Source: Clusia tigrina (Eukaryota; Arthropoda; Insecta; Diptera; Clusiidae). Taken from it: a stretch of 64,000 nucleotides of DNA. Positions 13,481 to 28,300 of the stretch are shown piece after piece; the first letter of the stretch is position 1, and every line of letters begins with the position of its first letter. Both the position numbers and the translations under genes were made by a program. Under the pieces are notes generated by a model, which saw nothing but the letters and a program-made list of their open reading frames with translations, did not search any database and was not told where the DNA came from. The stretch covers positions 50,734,205-50,798,204 of the forward strand of contig OV050031.1 in NCBI GenBank assembly GCA_920105625.2. The letters run 5' to 3'.

Positions 13481-16095
13481 ATTGAAATGCTGTAACTTTT
13501 TACATGTGCGTCATAAGACCTTGAAATTTTTTGACAATAAAGTACTAATGTCAAATTAAAATATCGGTATAACAGTGCTACCTTTGAGTAAAATATGAAA
13601 CACTGATGCAACTTCAAAATTCACTAAGTTTTATACTGTGCGTTATATAACTATCAAAGTTTGCAACATTGAAATGCTGTAACTTTTTACTGGTGCGTCA
13701 TAAGAACTTGAAATTTTGTGACAATAAAGTACTCTTGTCAGTTTGAAATATCGGTATAACAGTGCTTCCCTTGAGTAAAGAATGAAACACAAATGCAACT
13801 TCAAAATTCATTAAATTTTATACTTTGCGAAATATAACTATCAAAGTTTGCAACATTGAAATGCTGTAACTTTTTATTGCAGCGTCATAAAACCTTGAAA
13901 TTTTGTGACAATAAAGTACTCTTGTCAATTTGAAATATCGGTATAACAGTGCTTCCCTTGAGTAAAGAATGAAACACTAATGCAACTTAAAAATTCACAA
14001 ACTTTTATACTGTGCGTAATATAACTATCAAAGTTTGCAACATTGAAATGCTGTAACTTTTTACATGTGCGTCATAAGACCTTGAAACTTTTTGACAATA
14101 AAGTACTATTGTCAATTTAAAATATCGGTATAACAGTGCTATCTTTGAGTAAAAAATGAAACACTGATGCAACTTCAAAATTCATTAAATTTTATACTGT
14201 GCGAAATGTAACTATCAAAGTTTGCAACATTGAAATGCTGTAACTGTTTACTGGAGCGTCATAATACCTTGAAATTTTGTGACAATAAAGTATTTTTGTC
14301 AATTTAAAATATCGGTATAACAGTGCTACCCTTGAGTAAAAATGAAACACTGATGAAACTTCAAAATTCACTAACTTTTATACTGTGCGTAATATAACTA
14401 TCAAAGTTTGTAACATTGAAATGCTGTAACTTTTTGCTGGTGCGTCATAACAACTTGAAATTTTGTGACAATAAAGTACTCTTGTCAATTTGAAATATCG
14501 GTATAACAGTGCTACCTTTGAGTAAAAAATGAAACACTGATGCAACTTAAAAATTCACTAACTTTTATACTGTGCGTAATATAATTATCAAAGTTTGCAA
14601 TATTGAAATGCTGTAACTTTTTAATGGTGCTTCATAAAAACTTTAAATTTTGTGACAATAAAGTACTATTGTCAATTTGAGATATCGGTATAACAGTGCT
14701 TCCCTTGAGTAAAAAATAAAACAATGATACAACTTCAAAGTTCACTAACTTTTATACTGTGTGTAACATAACTATCAAAGTTTGCAATATTGAAATGCTG
14801 TAACTTTTTACTGGAGCGTCATAAAACCTTGAAATTTTGTGAAAATAAAGTACTATTGTCAATTTAAAATATCGGTATAACAGTGCTACCTTTGAATAAA
14901 AAATGAAACACTGAAGCAACTTAAAAATTCACTAACTTTTATACTGTGCGTAATATAACTATCAAAGTTTGCAACATTGAAACGCTGTAACTTTTTACTG
15001 GTGCGTCATAAGAACTTGAAATTATGTGACAATAAAGTTTTCTTGTGAATTTGAAATATCGGTATAAAAGTGCTTCCCTTGAGTAAAGAATGAAACACTG
15101 ATGCAACTTAAATTTCACAATCTTTTATACTGTGCGTAATATAACTATCAAAGTTTGCAACATTGAAATGCTGTAACTTTGTACATGTGCGTCATAAGAC
15201 CTTGAAATTTTTTGACAATAAAGTACTAATGTCAATTTAAAATATCTGTATAACAGAGCTACCTTTGAGTAAAATATGAAACACTGATGCAACTTCAAAA
15301 TTCACTAAGTTTTATACTGTGCGTTATACAACTATCAAAGTTTGCAACATTGAAATGCTGTAACTGTTTACTGGAGCGTCATAAAACCTTGAAATTTTGT
15401 GACAATAAAGTTTTCTTGTGAATTTGAAATATCGGTATAAAAGTGCTTCCCTTGAGTAAAGAATGATACACTGATGCAACTTAAATTTCACAAACTTTTA
15501 TACTGTGCGTAATATAACTATCAAAGTTTGCAACATTGAAATGCTGTAACTTTTTACATGTGCGTCATAAGACCTTGAAAGTTTTTGACAATAAAGTACT
15601 ATTGTCAATTTAAGATATCGGTATAACAGTGCTACCTTTGAGTAAAAAATGAAACACTGATGCAACTTCAAAATTCATTAAATTTTATGCTGTGCGAAAT
15701 GTAACTATCAAAGTTTGCAACATTGAAATGCTGTAACTGTTTACTGGAGCGTCATAAAACCTTAAAATTTTGTGACAATAAAGTACTATTGTCAATTTAA
15801 AATATTGGTATAACACTGCTACCTTTGAGTAAAAAATGAAACACTGAAGCAACTTAAAAATTCACTAGCTTTTATACTGTGCGTAATATAACTATCAAAG
15901 TTTGCAACATTGAAATGCTGTAACTTTTTACTGGTGCGTCATAAGAACTTGAAATTTTGTGACAATGAAGTACTCTTGTCAATTTGAAATATGGGTATAA
16001 CAGTGCTTCCCTTGAGTAAATGATGAAACACTGATGCAACTTAAAAATTCTCAAACTTTTATACTGTGCGTAATATGACTATCAAAGTTTGCAAC
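13481..16095. repeat. HOR unit A3, 14-mer, copy 1
   Basis: A 2615-bp unit of 14 monomers. It starts with monomers like those of unit A1 (one TTTTTATTGCAGCG variant at about 13873) and continues with monomers like those of unit A2. It reads as a hybrid of the two older units, which I infer arose by unequal recombination. The TTCACTAGC monomer lies 2615 bp apart in successive copies (13257 to 15872 by matching positions). Confidence 0.86.
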
Positions 16096-18710
16096 ATTGA
16101 AATGCTGTAACTTTTTACATGTGCGTCATAAGACCTTGAAATTTTTTGACAATAAAGTACTAATGTCAAATTAAAATATCGGTATAACAGTGCTACCTTT
16201 GAGTAAAATATGAAACACTGATGCAACTTCAAAATTCACTAAGTTTTATACTGTGCGTTATATAACTATCAAAGTTTGCAACATTGAAATGCTGTAACTT
16301 TTTACTGGTGCGTCATAAGAACTTGAAATTTTGTGACAATAAAGTACTCTTGTCAGTTTGAAATATCGGTATAACAGTGCTTCCCTTGAGTAAAGAATGA
16401 AACACAAATGCAACTTCAAAATTCATTAAATTTTATACTTTGCGAAATATAACTATCAAAGTTTGCAACATTGAAATGCTGTAACTTTTTATTGCAGCGT
16501 CATAAAACCTTGAAATTTTGTGACAATAAAGTACTCTTGTCAATTTGAAATATCGGTATAACAGTGCTTCCCTTGAGTAAAGAATGAAACACTAATGCAA
16601 CTTAAAAATTCACAAACTTTTATACTGTGCGTAATATAACTATCAAAGTTTGCAACATTGAAATGCTGTAACTTTTTACATGTGCGTCATAAGACCTTGA
16701 AACTTTTTGACAATAAAGTACTATTGTCAATTTAAAATATCGGTATAACAGTGCTATCTTTGAGTAAAAAATGAAACACTGATGCAACTTCAAAATTCAT
16801 TAAATTTTATACTGTGCGAAATGTAACTATCAAAGTTTGCAACATTGAAATGCTGTAACTGTTTACTGGAGCGTCATAATACCTTGAAATTTTGTGACAA
16901 TAAAGTATTTTTGTCAATTTAAAATATCGGTATAACAGTGCTACCCTTGAGTAAAAATGAAACACTGATGAAACTTCAAAATTCACTAACTTTTATACTG
17001 TGCGTAATATAACTATCAAAGTTTGCAACATTGAAATGCTGTAACTTTTTGCTGGTGCGTCATAACAACTTGAAATTTTGTGACAATAAAGTACTCTTGT
17101 CAATTTGAAATATCGGTATAACAGTGCTACCTTTGAGTAAAAAATGAAACACTGATGCAACTTAAAAATTCACTAACTTTTATACTGTGCGTAATATAAT
17201 TATCAAAGTTTGCAATATTGAAATGCTGTAACTTTTTAATGGTGCTTCATAAAAACTTTAAATTTTGTGACAATAAAGTACTATTGTCAATTTGAGATAT
17301 CGGTATAACAGTGCTTCCCTTGAGTAAAAAATAAAACAATGATACAACTTCAAAGTTCACTAACTTTTATACTGTGTGTAACATAACTATCAAAGTTTGC
17401 AATATTGAAATGCTGTAACTTTTTACTGGAGCGTCATAAAACCTTGAAATTTTGTGAAAATAAAGTACTATTGTCAATTTAAAATATCGGTATAACAGTG
17501 CTACCTTTGAATAAAAAATGAAACACTGAAGCAACTTAAAAATTCACTAACTTTTATACTGTGCGTAATATAACTATCAAAGTTTGCAACATTGAAACGC
17601 TGTAACTTTTTACTGGTGCGTCATAAGAACTTGAAATTATGTGACAATAAAGTTTTCTTGTGAATTTGAAATATCGGTATAAAAGTGCTTCCCTTGAGTA
17701 AAGAATGAAACACTGATGCAACTTAAATTTCACAATCTTTTATACTGTGCGTAATATAACTATCAAAGTTTGCAACATTGAAATGCTGTAACTTTGTATA
17801 TGTGCGTCATAAGACCTTGAAATTTTTTGACAATAAAGTACTAATGTCAATTTAAAATATCTGTATAACAGAGCTACCTTTGAGTAAAATATGAAACACT
17901 GATGCAACTTCAAAATTCACTAAGTTTTATACTGTGCGTTATACAACTATCAAAGTTTGCAACATTGAAATGCTGTAACTGTTTACTGGAGCGTCATAAA
18001 ACCTTGAAATTTTGTGACAATAAAGTTTTCTTGTGAATTTGAAATATCGGTATAAAAGTGCTTCCCTTGAGTAAAGAATGATACACTGATGCAACTTAAA
18101 TTTCACAAACTTTTATACTGTGCGTAATATAACTATCAAAGTTTGCAACATTGAAATGCTGTAACTTTTTACATGTGCGTCATAAGACCTTGAAAGTTTT
18201 TGACAATAAAGTACTATTGTCAATTTAAGATATCGGTATAACAGTGCTACCTTTGAGTAAAAAATGAAACACTGATGCAACTTCAAAATTCATTAAATTT
18301 TATGCTGTGCGAAATGTAACTATCAAAGTTTGCAACATTGAAATGCTGTAACTGTTTACTGGAGCGTCATAAAACCTTGAAATTTTGTGACAATAAAGTA
18401 CTATTGTCAATTTAAAATATTGGTATAACAGTGCTACCTTTGAGTAAAAAATGAAACACTGAAGCAACTTAAAAATTCACTAGCTTTTATACTGTGCGTA
18501 ATATAACTATCAAAGTTTGCAACATTGAAATGCTGTAACTTTTTACTGGTGCGTCATAAGAACTTGAAATTTTGTGACAATAAAGTACTCTTGTCAATTT
18601 GAAATATGGGTATAACAGTGCTTCCCTTGAGTAAATGATGAAACACTGATGCAACTTAAAAATTCTCAAACTTTTATACTGTGCGTAATATGACTATCAA
18701 AGTTTGCAAC
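16096..18710. repeat. HOR unit A3, 14-mer, copy 2
   Basis: Second full 2615-bp copy, nearly identical to the first. Scattered single differences are visible, for example GACAATAAAG against GACAATGAAG near 15962 in the neighbouring copy. Such high identity over 14 monomers implies recent amplification of the whole unit. Confidence 0.87.
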
Positions 18711-19410
18711 ATTGAAATGCTGTAACTTTTTACATGTGCGTCATAAGACCTTGAAATTTTTTGACAATAAAGTACTAATGTCAAATTAAAATATCGGTAT
18801 AACAGTGCTACCTTTGAGTAAAATATGAAACACTGATGCAACTTCAAAATTCACTAAGTTTTATACTGTGCGTTATATAACTATCAAAGTTTGCAACATT
18901 GAAATGCTGTAACTTTTTACTGGTGCGTCATAAGAACTTGAAATTTTGTGACAATAAAGTACTCTTGTCAGTTTGAAATATCGGTATAACAGTGCTTCCC
19001 TTGAGTAAAGAATGAAACACAAATGCAACTTCAAAATTCATTAAATTTTATACTTTGCGAAATATAACTATCAAAGTTTGCAACATTGAAATGCTGTAAC
19101 TTTTTATTGCAGCGTCATAAAACCTTGAAATTTTGTGACAATAAAGTACTCTTGTCAATTTGAAATATCGGTATAACAGTGCTTCCCTTGAGTAAAGAAT
19201 GAAACACTAATGCAACTTAAAAATTCACAAACTTTTATACTGTGCGTAATATAACTATCAAAGTTTGCAATATTGAAATGCTGTAACTTTTTACATGTGC
19301 GTCATAAGACCTTGAAACTTTTTGACAATAAAGTACTATTGTCAATTTAAAATATCGGTATAACAGTGCTATCTTTGAGTAAAAAATGAAACACTGATGC
19401 AACTTCAAAA
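18711..19410. repeat. HOR unit A3, truncated third copy
   Basis: Matches 16096-16795 at the 2615-bp offset. It then breaks at about 19411, where TTCAATAAGTTTTACACTG replaces the expected TTCATTAAATTTTATACTG. Marks the right edge of the 14-mer block. Confidence 0.8.
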
Positions 19411-20270
19411 TTCAATAAGTTTTACACTGTGCGTTATATAATTATCAAAGTTTGCAATATTGAAATGCTGTAGCTTTTTACTGGAGCGTCATAATACCTT
19501 GAAATTTTGTGACAATAAAGAACTATTGTCAATTTAAAATATCGGTATAACAGTGCTACCTTTGAGTATAAAATGAAACACTGATGCAACTTCAAAATTC
19601 ACTAACTTTTATACTGTGCGTAATATAACTATCAAAGTTTGCAATATTGAAATGCTGTAACTTTTTACTGGAGCGTCATAATACCTTCAAATTTTGTTAC
19701 CATAAAGTACTATTGTCAATTTCAAATATCGGCATAACAGTGCTACTCTTGAGTAAAAAATAAAACACTGATGTAACTTCAAATTTCACTAACTTTTATA
19801 TTGTGCGTAATATAACTAAAAAAGTTTGCAACATTGAAATGCTGTAACTTTTTAATGGTGCTTCATAAAAACTTTAAATTTTGTGAAAATAAAGTACTAT
19901 TGTCAATTTAAAATATCGGTATAACAGTGCTATCTTTGAGTAAAAAATGAAACACTGAAGCAACTTAAAAATTCACTAACTTTTATACTGTGCGTAATAT
20001 AACTATCAAAGTTTACAACATTGAAATGCTGTAACTTTTTACTGGTGCGTCATAAGAACTTGAAATTATGTGACAATAAAGTTTTCTTGTGAATTTGAAA
20101 TATCGGTATAAAAGCGCTTCCCTTGGGTAAAGAATGAAACACTGATGCAACTTAAATTTCACAATCTTTTATACTGTGCGTAATATGACTATCAAAGTTT
20201 GCAACATTGAAATGCTGTAACTTTTTACATGTGCGTCATAAGACCTTGAAATTTTTTGACAATAAAGTAC
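19411..20270. repeat. Transition between satellite subfamilies
   Basis: Begins with monomers like those at about 1860-2160 (TTTTACACTG, then GAACTATTGTC, then the TTGTTACCATAAAG variant). It passes through the CTAAAAAAGTTTGC variant at 19817 and then enters monomers with GTAATATCGGTAAAACCG that dominate to the right. No non-satellite DNA lies at the switch. Confidence 0.75.
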
Positions 20271-22670
20271 TATTGTCAATTTGTAATATCGGTAAAACCG
20301 TGCTACACTTGAGTAAAAAATGAAACACTGATGCAACTTCAAAATTCACTAACTTTTATACTGTGCGTAATATAACTATCAAAGTTTGCAACATTGAAAT
20401 GCTGTAACTTTTTACTGGTGCGTCATAAAACCTCGAAATTTTGTGACAATAAAATTCTATTGTCAATTTGAAATATCGGTAAAACCGTGCTACACTTGAG
20501 TAAAAAATGAAACACTGATGCAACTACAAAATTCAATAACTTTTATACTGTGCGAAATATAACTATTAAAGTTTGCAACATTGAAATGCTGTAACTTTTT
20601 ATTGGAGCGTCATAAAACCTTGAAAGTTTGTGACAATAAAGTACTATTGTCAATTTAAAATATCGGTATAACAGTGCTACCTTTGAGTAAAAAATGAAAC
20701 AATGATGCAACTTCAAAATTCACTAAGTTTTATACAGTGCGTTATATAACTATCAAAGTTTGCAACATTGAAATGCTGTAACTTTTTACTGGTGCGTCAT
20801 AAAACCTCGAAATTTTGTGACAATAAAGTACTATTTTTCAATTTGAGATATCGGAATAACAGTGCTTCCCTTGAGTAAAGAATGAAACACTGATGCAACT
20901 TAAAAATTCACAAACTTTTATACTGTGCGTAATATAACTATCAAAGTTTGCAATATTGAAATGCTGTAACTTTTTACATGTGCGTCATAAGACCTTGAAA
21001 TTTTTTGACAATAAAGTACTATTGTCAATTTAAAAGATCGGTATAACAGTGCTACCTTTGAGTAAAAAATGAAACACTGATGCAACTTAAAAATTCACAA
21101 ACTTTTATACTGTGCGTAATATAATTATCAAAGTTTGCAACATTGAAATGCAGTAACTTTTTACTGGTGCGTCATAAAACCTCGAAATTTTGTGACAATA
21201 AAATTCTATTGTCTATTTGAAATATCGGTAAAACAGGGCTACCCTTGAGTAAAAATCAAACACTGATGCAACTACAAAATTCACTAACTTTTAACTGTGA
21301 ATAATATAACTACCAAAGTTTGCAACATTGAAATGATGTAACTTTTTACTGGAGCGTCATAAGACCTAGAAATGTTGTGATAATAATATACTATTATCAA
21401 TTTGAGATATCGGTATAACAGTGCTAACCTTGCGTAAAAATGAAACTCTGATGAAACTTCAAAATTCACTAACTTTTATACTGTGCGGAATATAACTATC
21501 AAAGTTTGCAACATTGAAATGCTGTAACTTTTTACTGGTGCGTCATAAAACCTCGAAATTTTGTGACAATAAAATTCTATTGTCAATTTGAAATATCGGT
21601 AAAACAGTGCTACCCTTGAGTAGAAAATGAAACCCTGATACAACTACAAAATTCAGTAACTTTTATACTGTGCGTAATATAACTATCAAAGTTTGCAACA
21701 TTGAAATGCTGTCATTTTTTATTGGTGCGTCATACGACCTTGAAATTTTGTGACAATAAAGTACTATTTTTCAATTTGAGGTATCGGAATAACAGTGCTT
21801 CCCTTGAGTAAAGAATGAAACACTGATGCAACTTAAAAATTCACAAACTTTTATACTGTGCGTAATATAACTATCAAAGTTTGCAACATTGAAATGCTGT
21901 AACTTTTTACATGTGCGTCATAAGACCTTGAAATTTTTTGACAATAAAGTACTATTGTCAATTTGTAATATCGGTAAAACCGTGCTACACTTGAGTAAAA
22001 AATGAAACACTGATGCAACTATAAAATTCAGTAACTTTTATACTGTGCGTAATATAACTATCAAAGTTTGCAACATTGAAATGCTGTCATTTTTTATTGG
22101 TGCGTCATACGACCTTGAAATTTTGTGACAATAAAGTACTATCTTTCAATTTGAGATATCGGAATAACAGTGCTACCCTTGAGTAAAAAGTGAAACACTG
22201 ATGCAACTTCAAAATTCACTAAGTTTTATACTGTGCGTTATATAACTATCAAAGTTTGCAACATTGAAATGCTGTAACTTTTTACTGGAGCGTCATAAGA
22301 CCTAGAAATTTTGTGATAATAATATACTATTATCAATTTGAGATATCGGTATAACAGTGCTAACCTTGCGTAAAAATGAAACTCTGATGAAACTTCAAAA
22401 TTCACTAACTTTTATACTGTGCGTAATATAACTATCAAAGTTTGCAACATTGAAATGCTGTAACTTTTTACTGGTGCGTCATAAAACCTCGAAATTTTGT
22501 GACAATAAAAGTCTATTGTCAATTTGAAATATCGGTAAAACCGTGCTACACTTGAGTAAAAAATGAAACACTGATGCAACTACAAAATTCAATAACTTTT
22601 ATACTGTGCGAAATATAACTATTAAAGTTTGCAACATTGAAATGCTGTAACTTTTTACTGGTGCGTCATA
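20271..22670. repeat. Block B satellite, irregular entry segment
   Basis: Monomers here share GGTAAAACCGTGCTACACTTG or GGTAAAACAGTGCTACCC in place of GGTATAACAGTG, plus CATAAAACCTCGAAATT and AAAATTCTATTGTC. Includes the TTTTAACTGTGAATAATATAAC monomer at about 21290, which has lost two bases and recurs six more times to the right. No fixed unit length is seen within this stretch. Confidence 0.75.
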
Positions 22671-25300
22671 AGAACTTGAAATTATGTGACAATAAAGTTT
22701 TCTTGTGAATTTGAAATATCGGTATAAAAGCGCTTCCCTTGAGTAAAGAATGAAACACTGATGCAACTTAAATTTCACAATCTTTTATACTGTGCGTAAT
22801 ATGACTATCAAAGTTTGCAACATTGAAATGCTGTAACTTTTTACATGTGCGTCATAAGACCTTGAAATTTTTTGACAATAAAGTACTATTGTCAATTTGT
22901 AATATCGGTAAAACCGTGCTACACTTGAGTAAAAAATGAAACACTGATGCAACTTCAAAATTCACTAACTTTTATACTGTGCGTAATATAACTATCAAAG
23001 TTTGCAACATTGAAATGCTGTAACTTTTTACTGGTGCGTCATAAAACCTCGAAATTTTGCGACAATAAAATTCTATTGTCAATTTGAAATATCGGTAAAA
23101 CAGTGCTACCCTTGAGTAGAAAATGAAACCCTGATGCAACTACAAAATTCAGTAACTTTTATACTGTGCGTAATATAACTATCAAAGTTTGCAACATTGA
23201 AATGCTGTCATTTTTTATTGGTGCGTCATACGACCTTGAAATTTTGTGACAATAAAGTACTATTTTTCAATTTGAGATATCGGAATAACAGTGCTTCCCT
23301 TGAGTAAAGAATGAAACACTGATGCAACTTAAAAATTCACAAACTTTTATACTGTGCGTAATATAACTATCAAAGTTTGCAACATTGAAATGCTGTAACT
23401 TTTTACATGTGCGTCATAAGACCTTGTAATTTTTTGACAATAAAGTACTATTGTTAATTTGTAATATCGGTAAAACCGTGCTACACTTGAGTAAAAAATG
23501 AAACACTGATGCAACTTCTAAATTCACTAACTTTTATACTGTGCGTAATATAACTATCAAAGTTTGCAACATTGAAATGCTGTAACTTTTTACTGGTGCG
23601 TCATAAAACCTCGAAATTTTGTGGCAATAAAATTCTATTGTCAATTTGAAATATCGGTAAAACCGTGCTACACTTGAGTAAAAAATGAAACACTGATGCA
23701 ACTACAAAATTCAATAACTTTTATACTGTGCGAAATATAACTATTAAAGTTTGCAACATTGAAATGCTGTAACTTTTTACTGGTGCGTCATAAGAACTTG
23801 AAATTATGTGACAATAAAGTTTTCTTGTGAATTTGAAATATCGGTATAAAAGCGCTTCCCTTGAGTAAAGAATGAAACACTGATGCAACTTAAATTTCAC
23901 AATCTTTTATACTGTGCGTAATATGACTATCAAAGTTTGCAACATTGAAATGCTGTAACTTTTTACATGTGCGTCATAAGACCTTGAAATTTTTTGACAA
24001 TAAAGTACTATTGTCAATTTGTAATATCGGTAAAACCGTGCTACACTTGAGTAAAAAATGAAACACTGATGCAACTTCAAAATTCACTAACTTTTATACT
24101 GTGCGTAATATAACTATCAAAGTTTGCAACATTGAAATGCTGTAACTTTTTACTGGTGCGTCATAAAACCTCGAAATTTAGTGACAATAAAATTCTATTG
24201 TCAATTTGAAATATCGGTAAAACAGTGCTACCCTTGAGTAGAAAATGAAACCCTGATGCAACTACAAAATTCAGTAACTTTTATACTGTGCGTAATATAA
24301 CTATCAAAGTTTGCAACATTGAAATGCTGTCATTTTTTATTGGTGCGTCATACGACCTTGAAATTTTGTGACAATAAAGTACTATTTTTCAATTTGAGAT
24401 ATCGGAATAACAGTGCTTCCCTTGAGTAAAGAATGAAACACTGATGCAACTTAAAAATTCACAAACTTTTATACTGTGCGTAATATAACTATCAAAGTTT
24501 GCAACATTGAAATGCTGTAACTTTTGACATGTGCGTCATAAGACCTTGAAATTTTTTGACAATAAAGTACTATTGTCAATTTGTAATATCGGTAAAACCG
24601 TGCTACACTTGAGTAAAGAATGAAACACTGATGCAACTTAAAAATTCACAAACTTTTATACTGTGCGTAATATAACTATCAAAGTTTGCAACATTGAAAT
24701 GCTGTAACTTTTTACATGTGCGTCATAAGACCTTGAAATTTTTTGACAATAAAGTACTATTGTTAATTTGTAATATCGGTAAAACCGTGCTACACTTGAG
24801 TAAAAAATGAAACACTGATGCAACTTCTAAATTCACTAACTTTTATACTGTGCGTAATATAACTATCAAAGTTTGCAACATTGAAATGCTGTAACTTTTT
24901 ACTGGTGCGTCATAAAACCTCGAAATTTTGTGGCAATAAAATTCTATTGTCAATTTGAAATATCGGTAAAACCGTGCTACACTTGAGTAAAAAATGAAAC
25001 ACTGATGCAACTACAAAATTCAATAACTTTTATACTGTGCGAAATATAACTATTAAAGTTTGCAACATTGAAATGCTGTAACTTTTTACTGGTGCGTCAT
25101 AAGAACTTGAAATTATGTGACAATAAAGTTTTCTTGTGAATTTGAAATATCGGTATAAAAGCGCTTCCCTTGAGTAAAGAATGAAACACTGATGCAACTT
25201 AAATTTCACAATCTTTTATACTGTGCGTAATATGACTATCAAAGTTTGCAACATTGAAATGCTGTAACTTTTTACATGTGCGTCATAAGACCTTGAAATT
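22671..25300. repeat. Short HOR, 6-mer and 7-mer copies
   Basis: The marker GAAATTATGTGAC (ATTATG at 22681, 23803 and 25112) gives spacings of 1122 bp (6 monomers) and 1309 bp (7 monomers). The longer copy carries one extra monomer at about 24610-24800 that duplicates its neighbour, again an in-phase unequal exchange. A further ATTATG marker at 28110 shows that part of this unit was copied into the next block. Confidence 0.82.
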
Positions 25301-28300
25301 TTTTGACAATAAAGTTCTATTGTCAATTTGAAATATCGGTATAACCGTGCTACACTTGAGTAAAAAATGAAACACTGATGCAACTTCAAAATTCACTAAC
25401 TTTTATACTGTGCGTAATATAACTATCAAAGTTTGCAACATTGAAATGCTGTAACTTTTTACTGGTGCGTCATAAAACCTCGAAATTTTGTGACAATAAA
25501 ATTCTATTGTCAATTTGAAATATCGGTAAAACCGTGCTACACTTGAGTAAAAAATGAAACACTGATGCAACTACAAAATTCAATAACTTTTATACTGTGC
25601 GAAATATAACTATTAAAGTTTGCAACATTGAAATGCTGTAACTTTTTATTGGAGCGTCATAAAACCTTGAAAGTTTGTGACAATAAAGTACTATTGTCAA
25701 TTTAAAATATCGGTATAACAGTGCTACCTTTGAGTAAAAAATGAAACAATGATGCAACTTCAAAATTCACTAAGTTTTATACAGTGCGTTATATAACTAT
25801 CAAAGTTTGCAACATTGAAATGCTGTAACTTTTTACTGGTGCGTCATAAAACCTCGAAATTTTGTGACAATAAAATTCTATTGTCAATTTGAAATATCGG
25901 TAAAACAGTGCTATCTTTGAGTAAAAAATGAAACACTGATGCAACTATAAAATTCAGTAACTTTTATACTGTGCGTAATATAACTATCAAAGTTTGCAAC
26001 ATTGAAATGCTGTCATTTTTTATTGGTGCGTCATACGACCTTGAAATTTTGTGACAATAAAGTACTATCTTTCAATTTGAAATATCGGAATAACAGTGCT
26101 ACCCTTGAGTAAAAAGTGAAACACTGATGCAACTTCAAAATTCACTAAGTTTTATACTGTGCGTTATATAACTATCAAAGTTTGCAACATTGAAATGCTG
26201 TAACTTTTTACTGGTGCGTCATTAAACCTAGAAATTTTGTGACAATAAAATTCTATTGTCTATTTGAAATATCGGTAAAACAGTGCTACCCTTGAGTAAA
26301 AATCAAACACTGATGCAACTACAAAATTCACTAACATTTATACTGTGAGTAATATAACTATCAAAGTTTGCAACATTGAATGCTGTAACTTTTTACTGGA
26401 GCGTCATAAGACCTTGTAATTTTGTGATAATAATGTACTATTGTCAATTTGAGATATCGGTATAACAGTGCTACCCTTGCGTAAAAATGAAACTCTGATG
26501 AAACTTCAAAATTCACTAACTTTTATACTGTGCGGAATATAACAATCAAAGTTTGCAACATTGAAATGCTGTCATTTTTTATTGGTGCGTCATACCACCT
26601 TGAAATTTTGTGACAATAAAGTACTATTTTTCAATTTGAGATATCGGAATAACAGTGCTTCCCTTGAGTAAAGAATGAAACACTGATGCAACTTAAAAAT
26701 TCACAAACTTTTATACTGTGCGTAATATAATTATCAAAGTTTGCAACATTGAAATGCAGTAACTTTTTACTGGTGCGTCATAAAACCTCGAAATTTTGTG
26801 ACAATAAAATTCTATTGTCAATTTGAAATATCGGTAAAACAGTGCTACCCTTGAGTAGAAAATGAAACCCTGATACAACTACAAAATTCACTAACTTTTA
26901 TACTGTGCGGAATATAACTATCAAAGTTTGCAATATTGAAATGCTGTAACTTTTTACATGTGCGTCATAAGACCTTGAAATTTTTTGACAATAAAGTACT
27001 ATTGTCAATTTAAAAGATCGGTATAACAGTGCTACCTTTGAGTAAAAAATGAAACACTGATGCAACTTAAAAATTCACAAACTTTTATACTGTGCGTAAT
27101 ATAATTATCAAAGTTTGCAACATTGAAATGCAGTAACTTTTTACTGGTGCGTCATAAAACCTCGAAATTTTGTGACAATAAAATTCTATTGTCTATTTGA
27201 AATATCGGTAAAACAGGGCTACCCTTGAGTAAAAATCAAACACTGATGCAACTACAAAATTCACTAACTTTTAACTGTGAATAATATAACTATCAAAGTT
27301 TGCAACATTGAAATGATGTAACTTTTTACTGGAGCGTCATAAGACCTAGAAATTTTGTGATAATAATATACTATTATCAATTTGAGATATCGGTATAACA
27401 GTGCTAACCTTGCGTAAAAATGAAACTCTGATGAAACTCTGATGAAACTTCAAAATTCACTAACTTTTATACTGTGCGGAATATAACTATCAAAGTTTGC
27501 AACATTGAAATGCTGTAACTTTTTACTGGTGCGTCATAAAACCTCGAAATTTTGTGACAATAAAATTCTATTGTCAATTTGAAATATCGGTAAAACAGTG
27601 CTACCCTTGAGTAGAAAATGAAACCCTGATACAACTACAAAATTCAGTAACTTTTATACTGTGCGTAATATAACTATCAAAGTTTGCAACATTGAAATGC
27701 TGTCATTTTTTATTGGTGCGTCATACGACCTTGAAATTTTGTGACAATAAAGTACTATTGTCAATTTGTAATATCGGTAAAACCGTGCTACACTTGAGTA
27801 AAAAATGAAACACTGATGCAACTTCAAAATTCACTAACTTTTATACTGTGCGTAATATAACTATCAAAGTTTGCAACATTGAAATGCTGTAACTTTTTAC
27901 TGGTGCGTCATAAAACCTCGAAATTTTGTGACAATAAAATTCTATTGTCAATTTGAAATATCGGTAAAACCGTGCTACACTTGAGTAAAAAATGAAACAG
28001 TGATGCAACTACAAAATTCAATAACTTTTATACTGTGCGAAATATAACTATTAAAGTTTGCAACATTGAAATGCTGTAACTTTTTACTGGTGCGTCATAA
28101 GAACTTGAAATTATGTGACAATAAAGTTTTCTTGTGAATTTGAAATATCGGTATAAAAGCGCTTCCCTTGAGTAAAGAATGAAACACTGATGCAACTTAA
28201 ATTTCACAATCTTTTATACTGTGCGTAATATGACTATCAAAGTTTGCAACATTGAAATGCTGTAACTTTTTACATGTGCGTCATAAGACCTTGAAATTTT

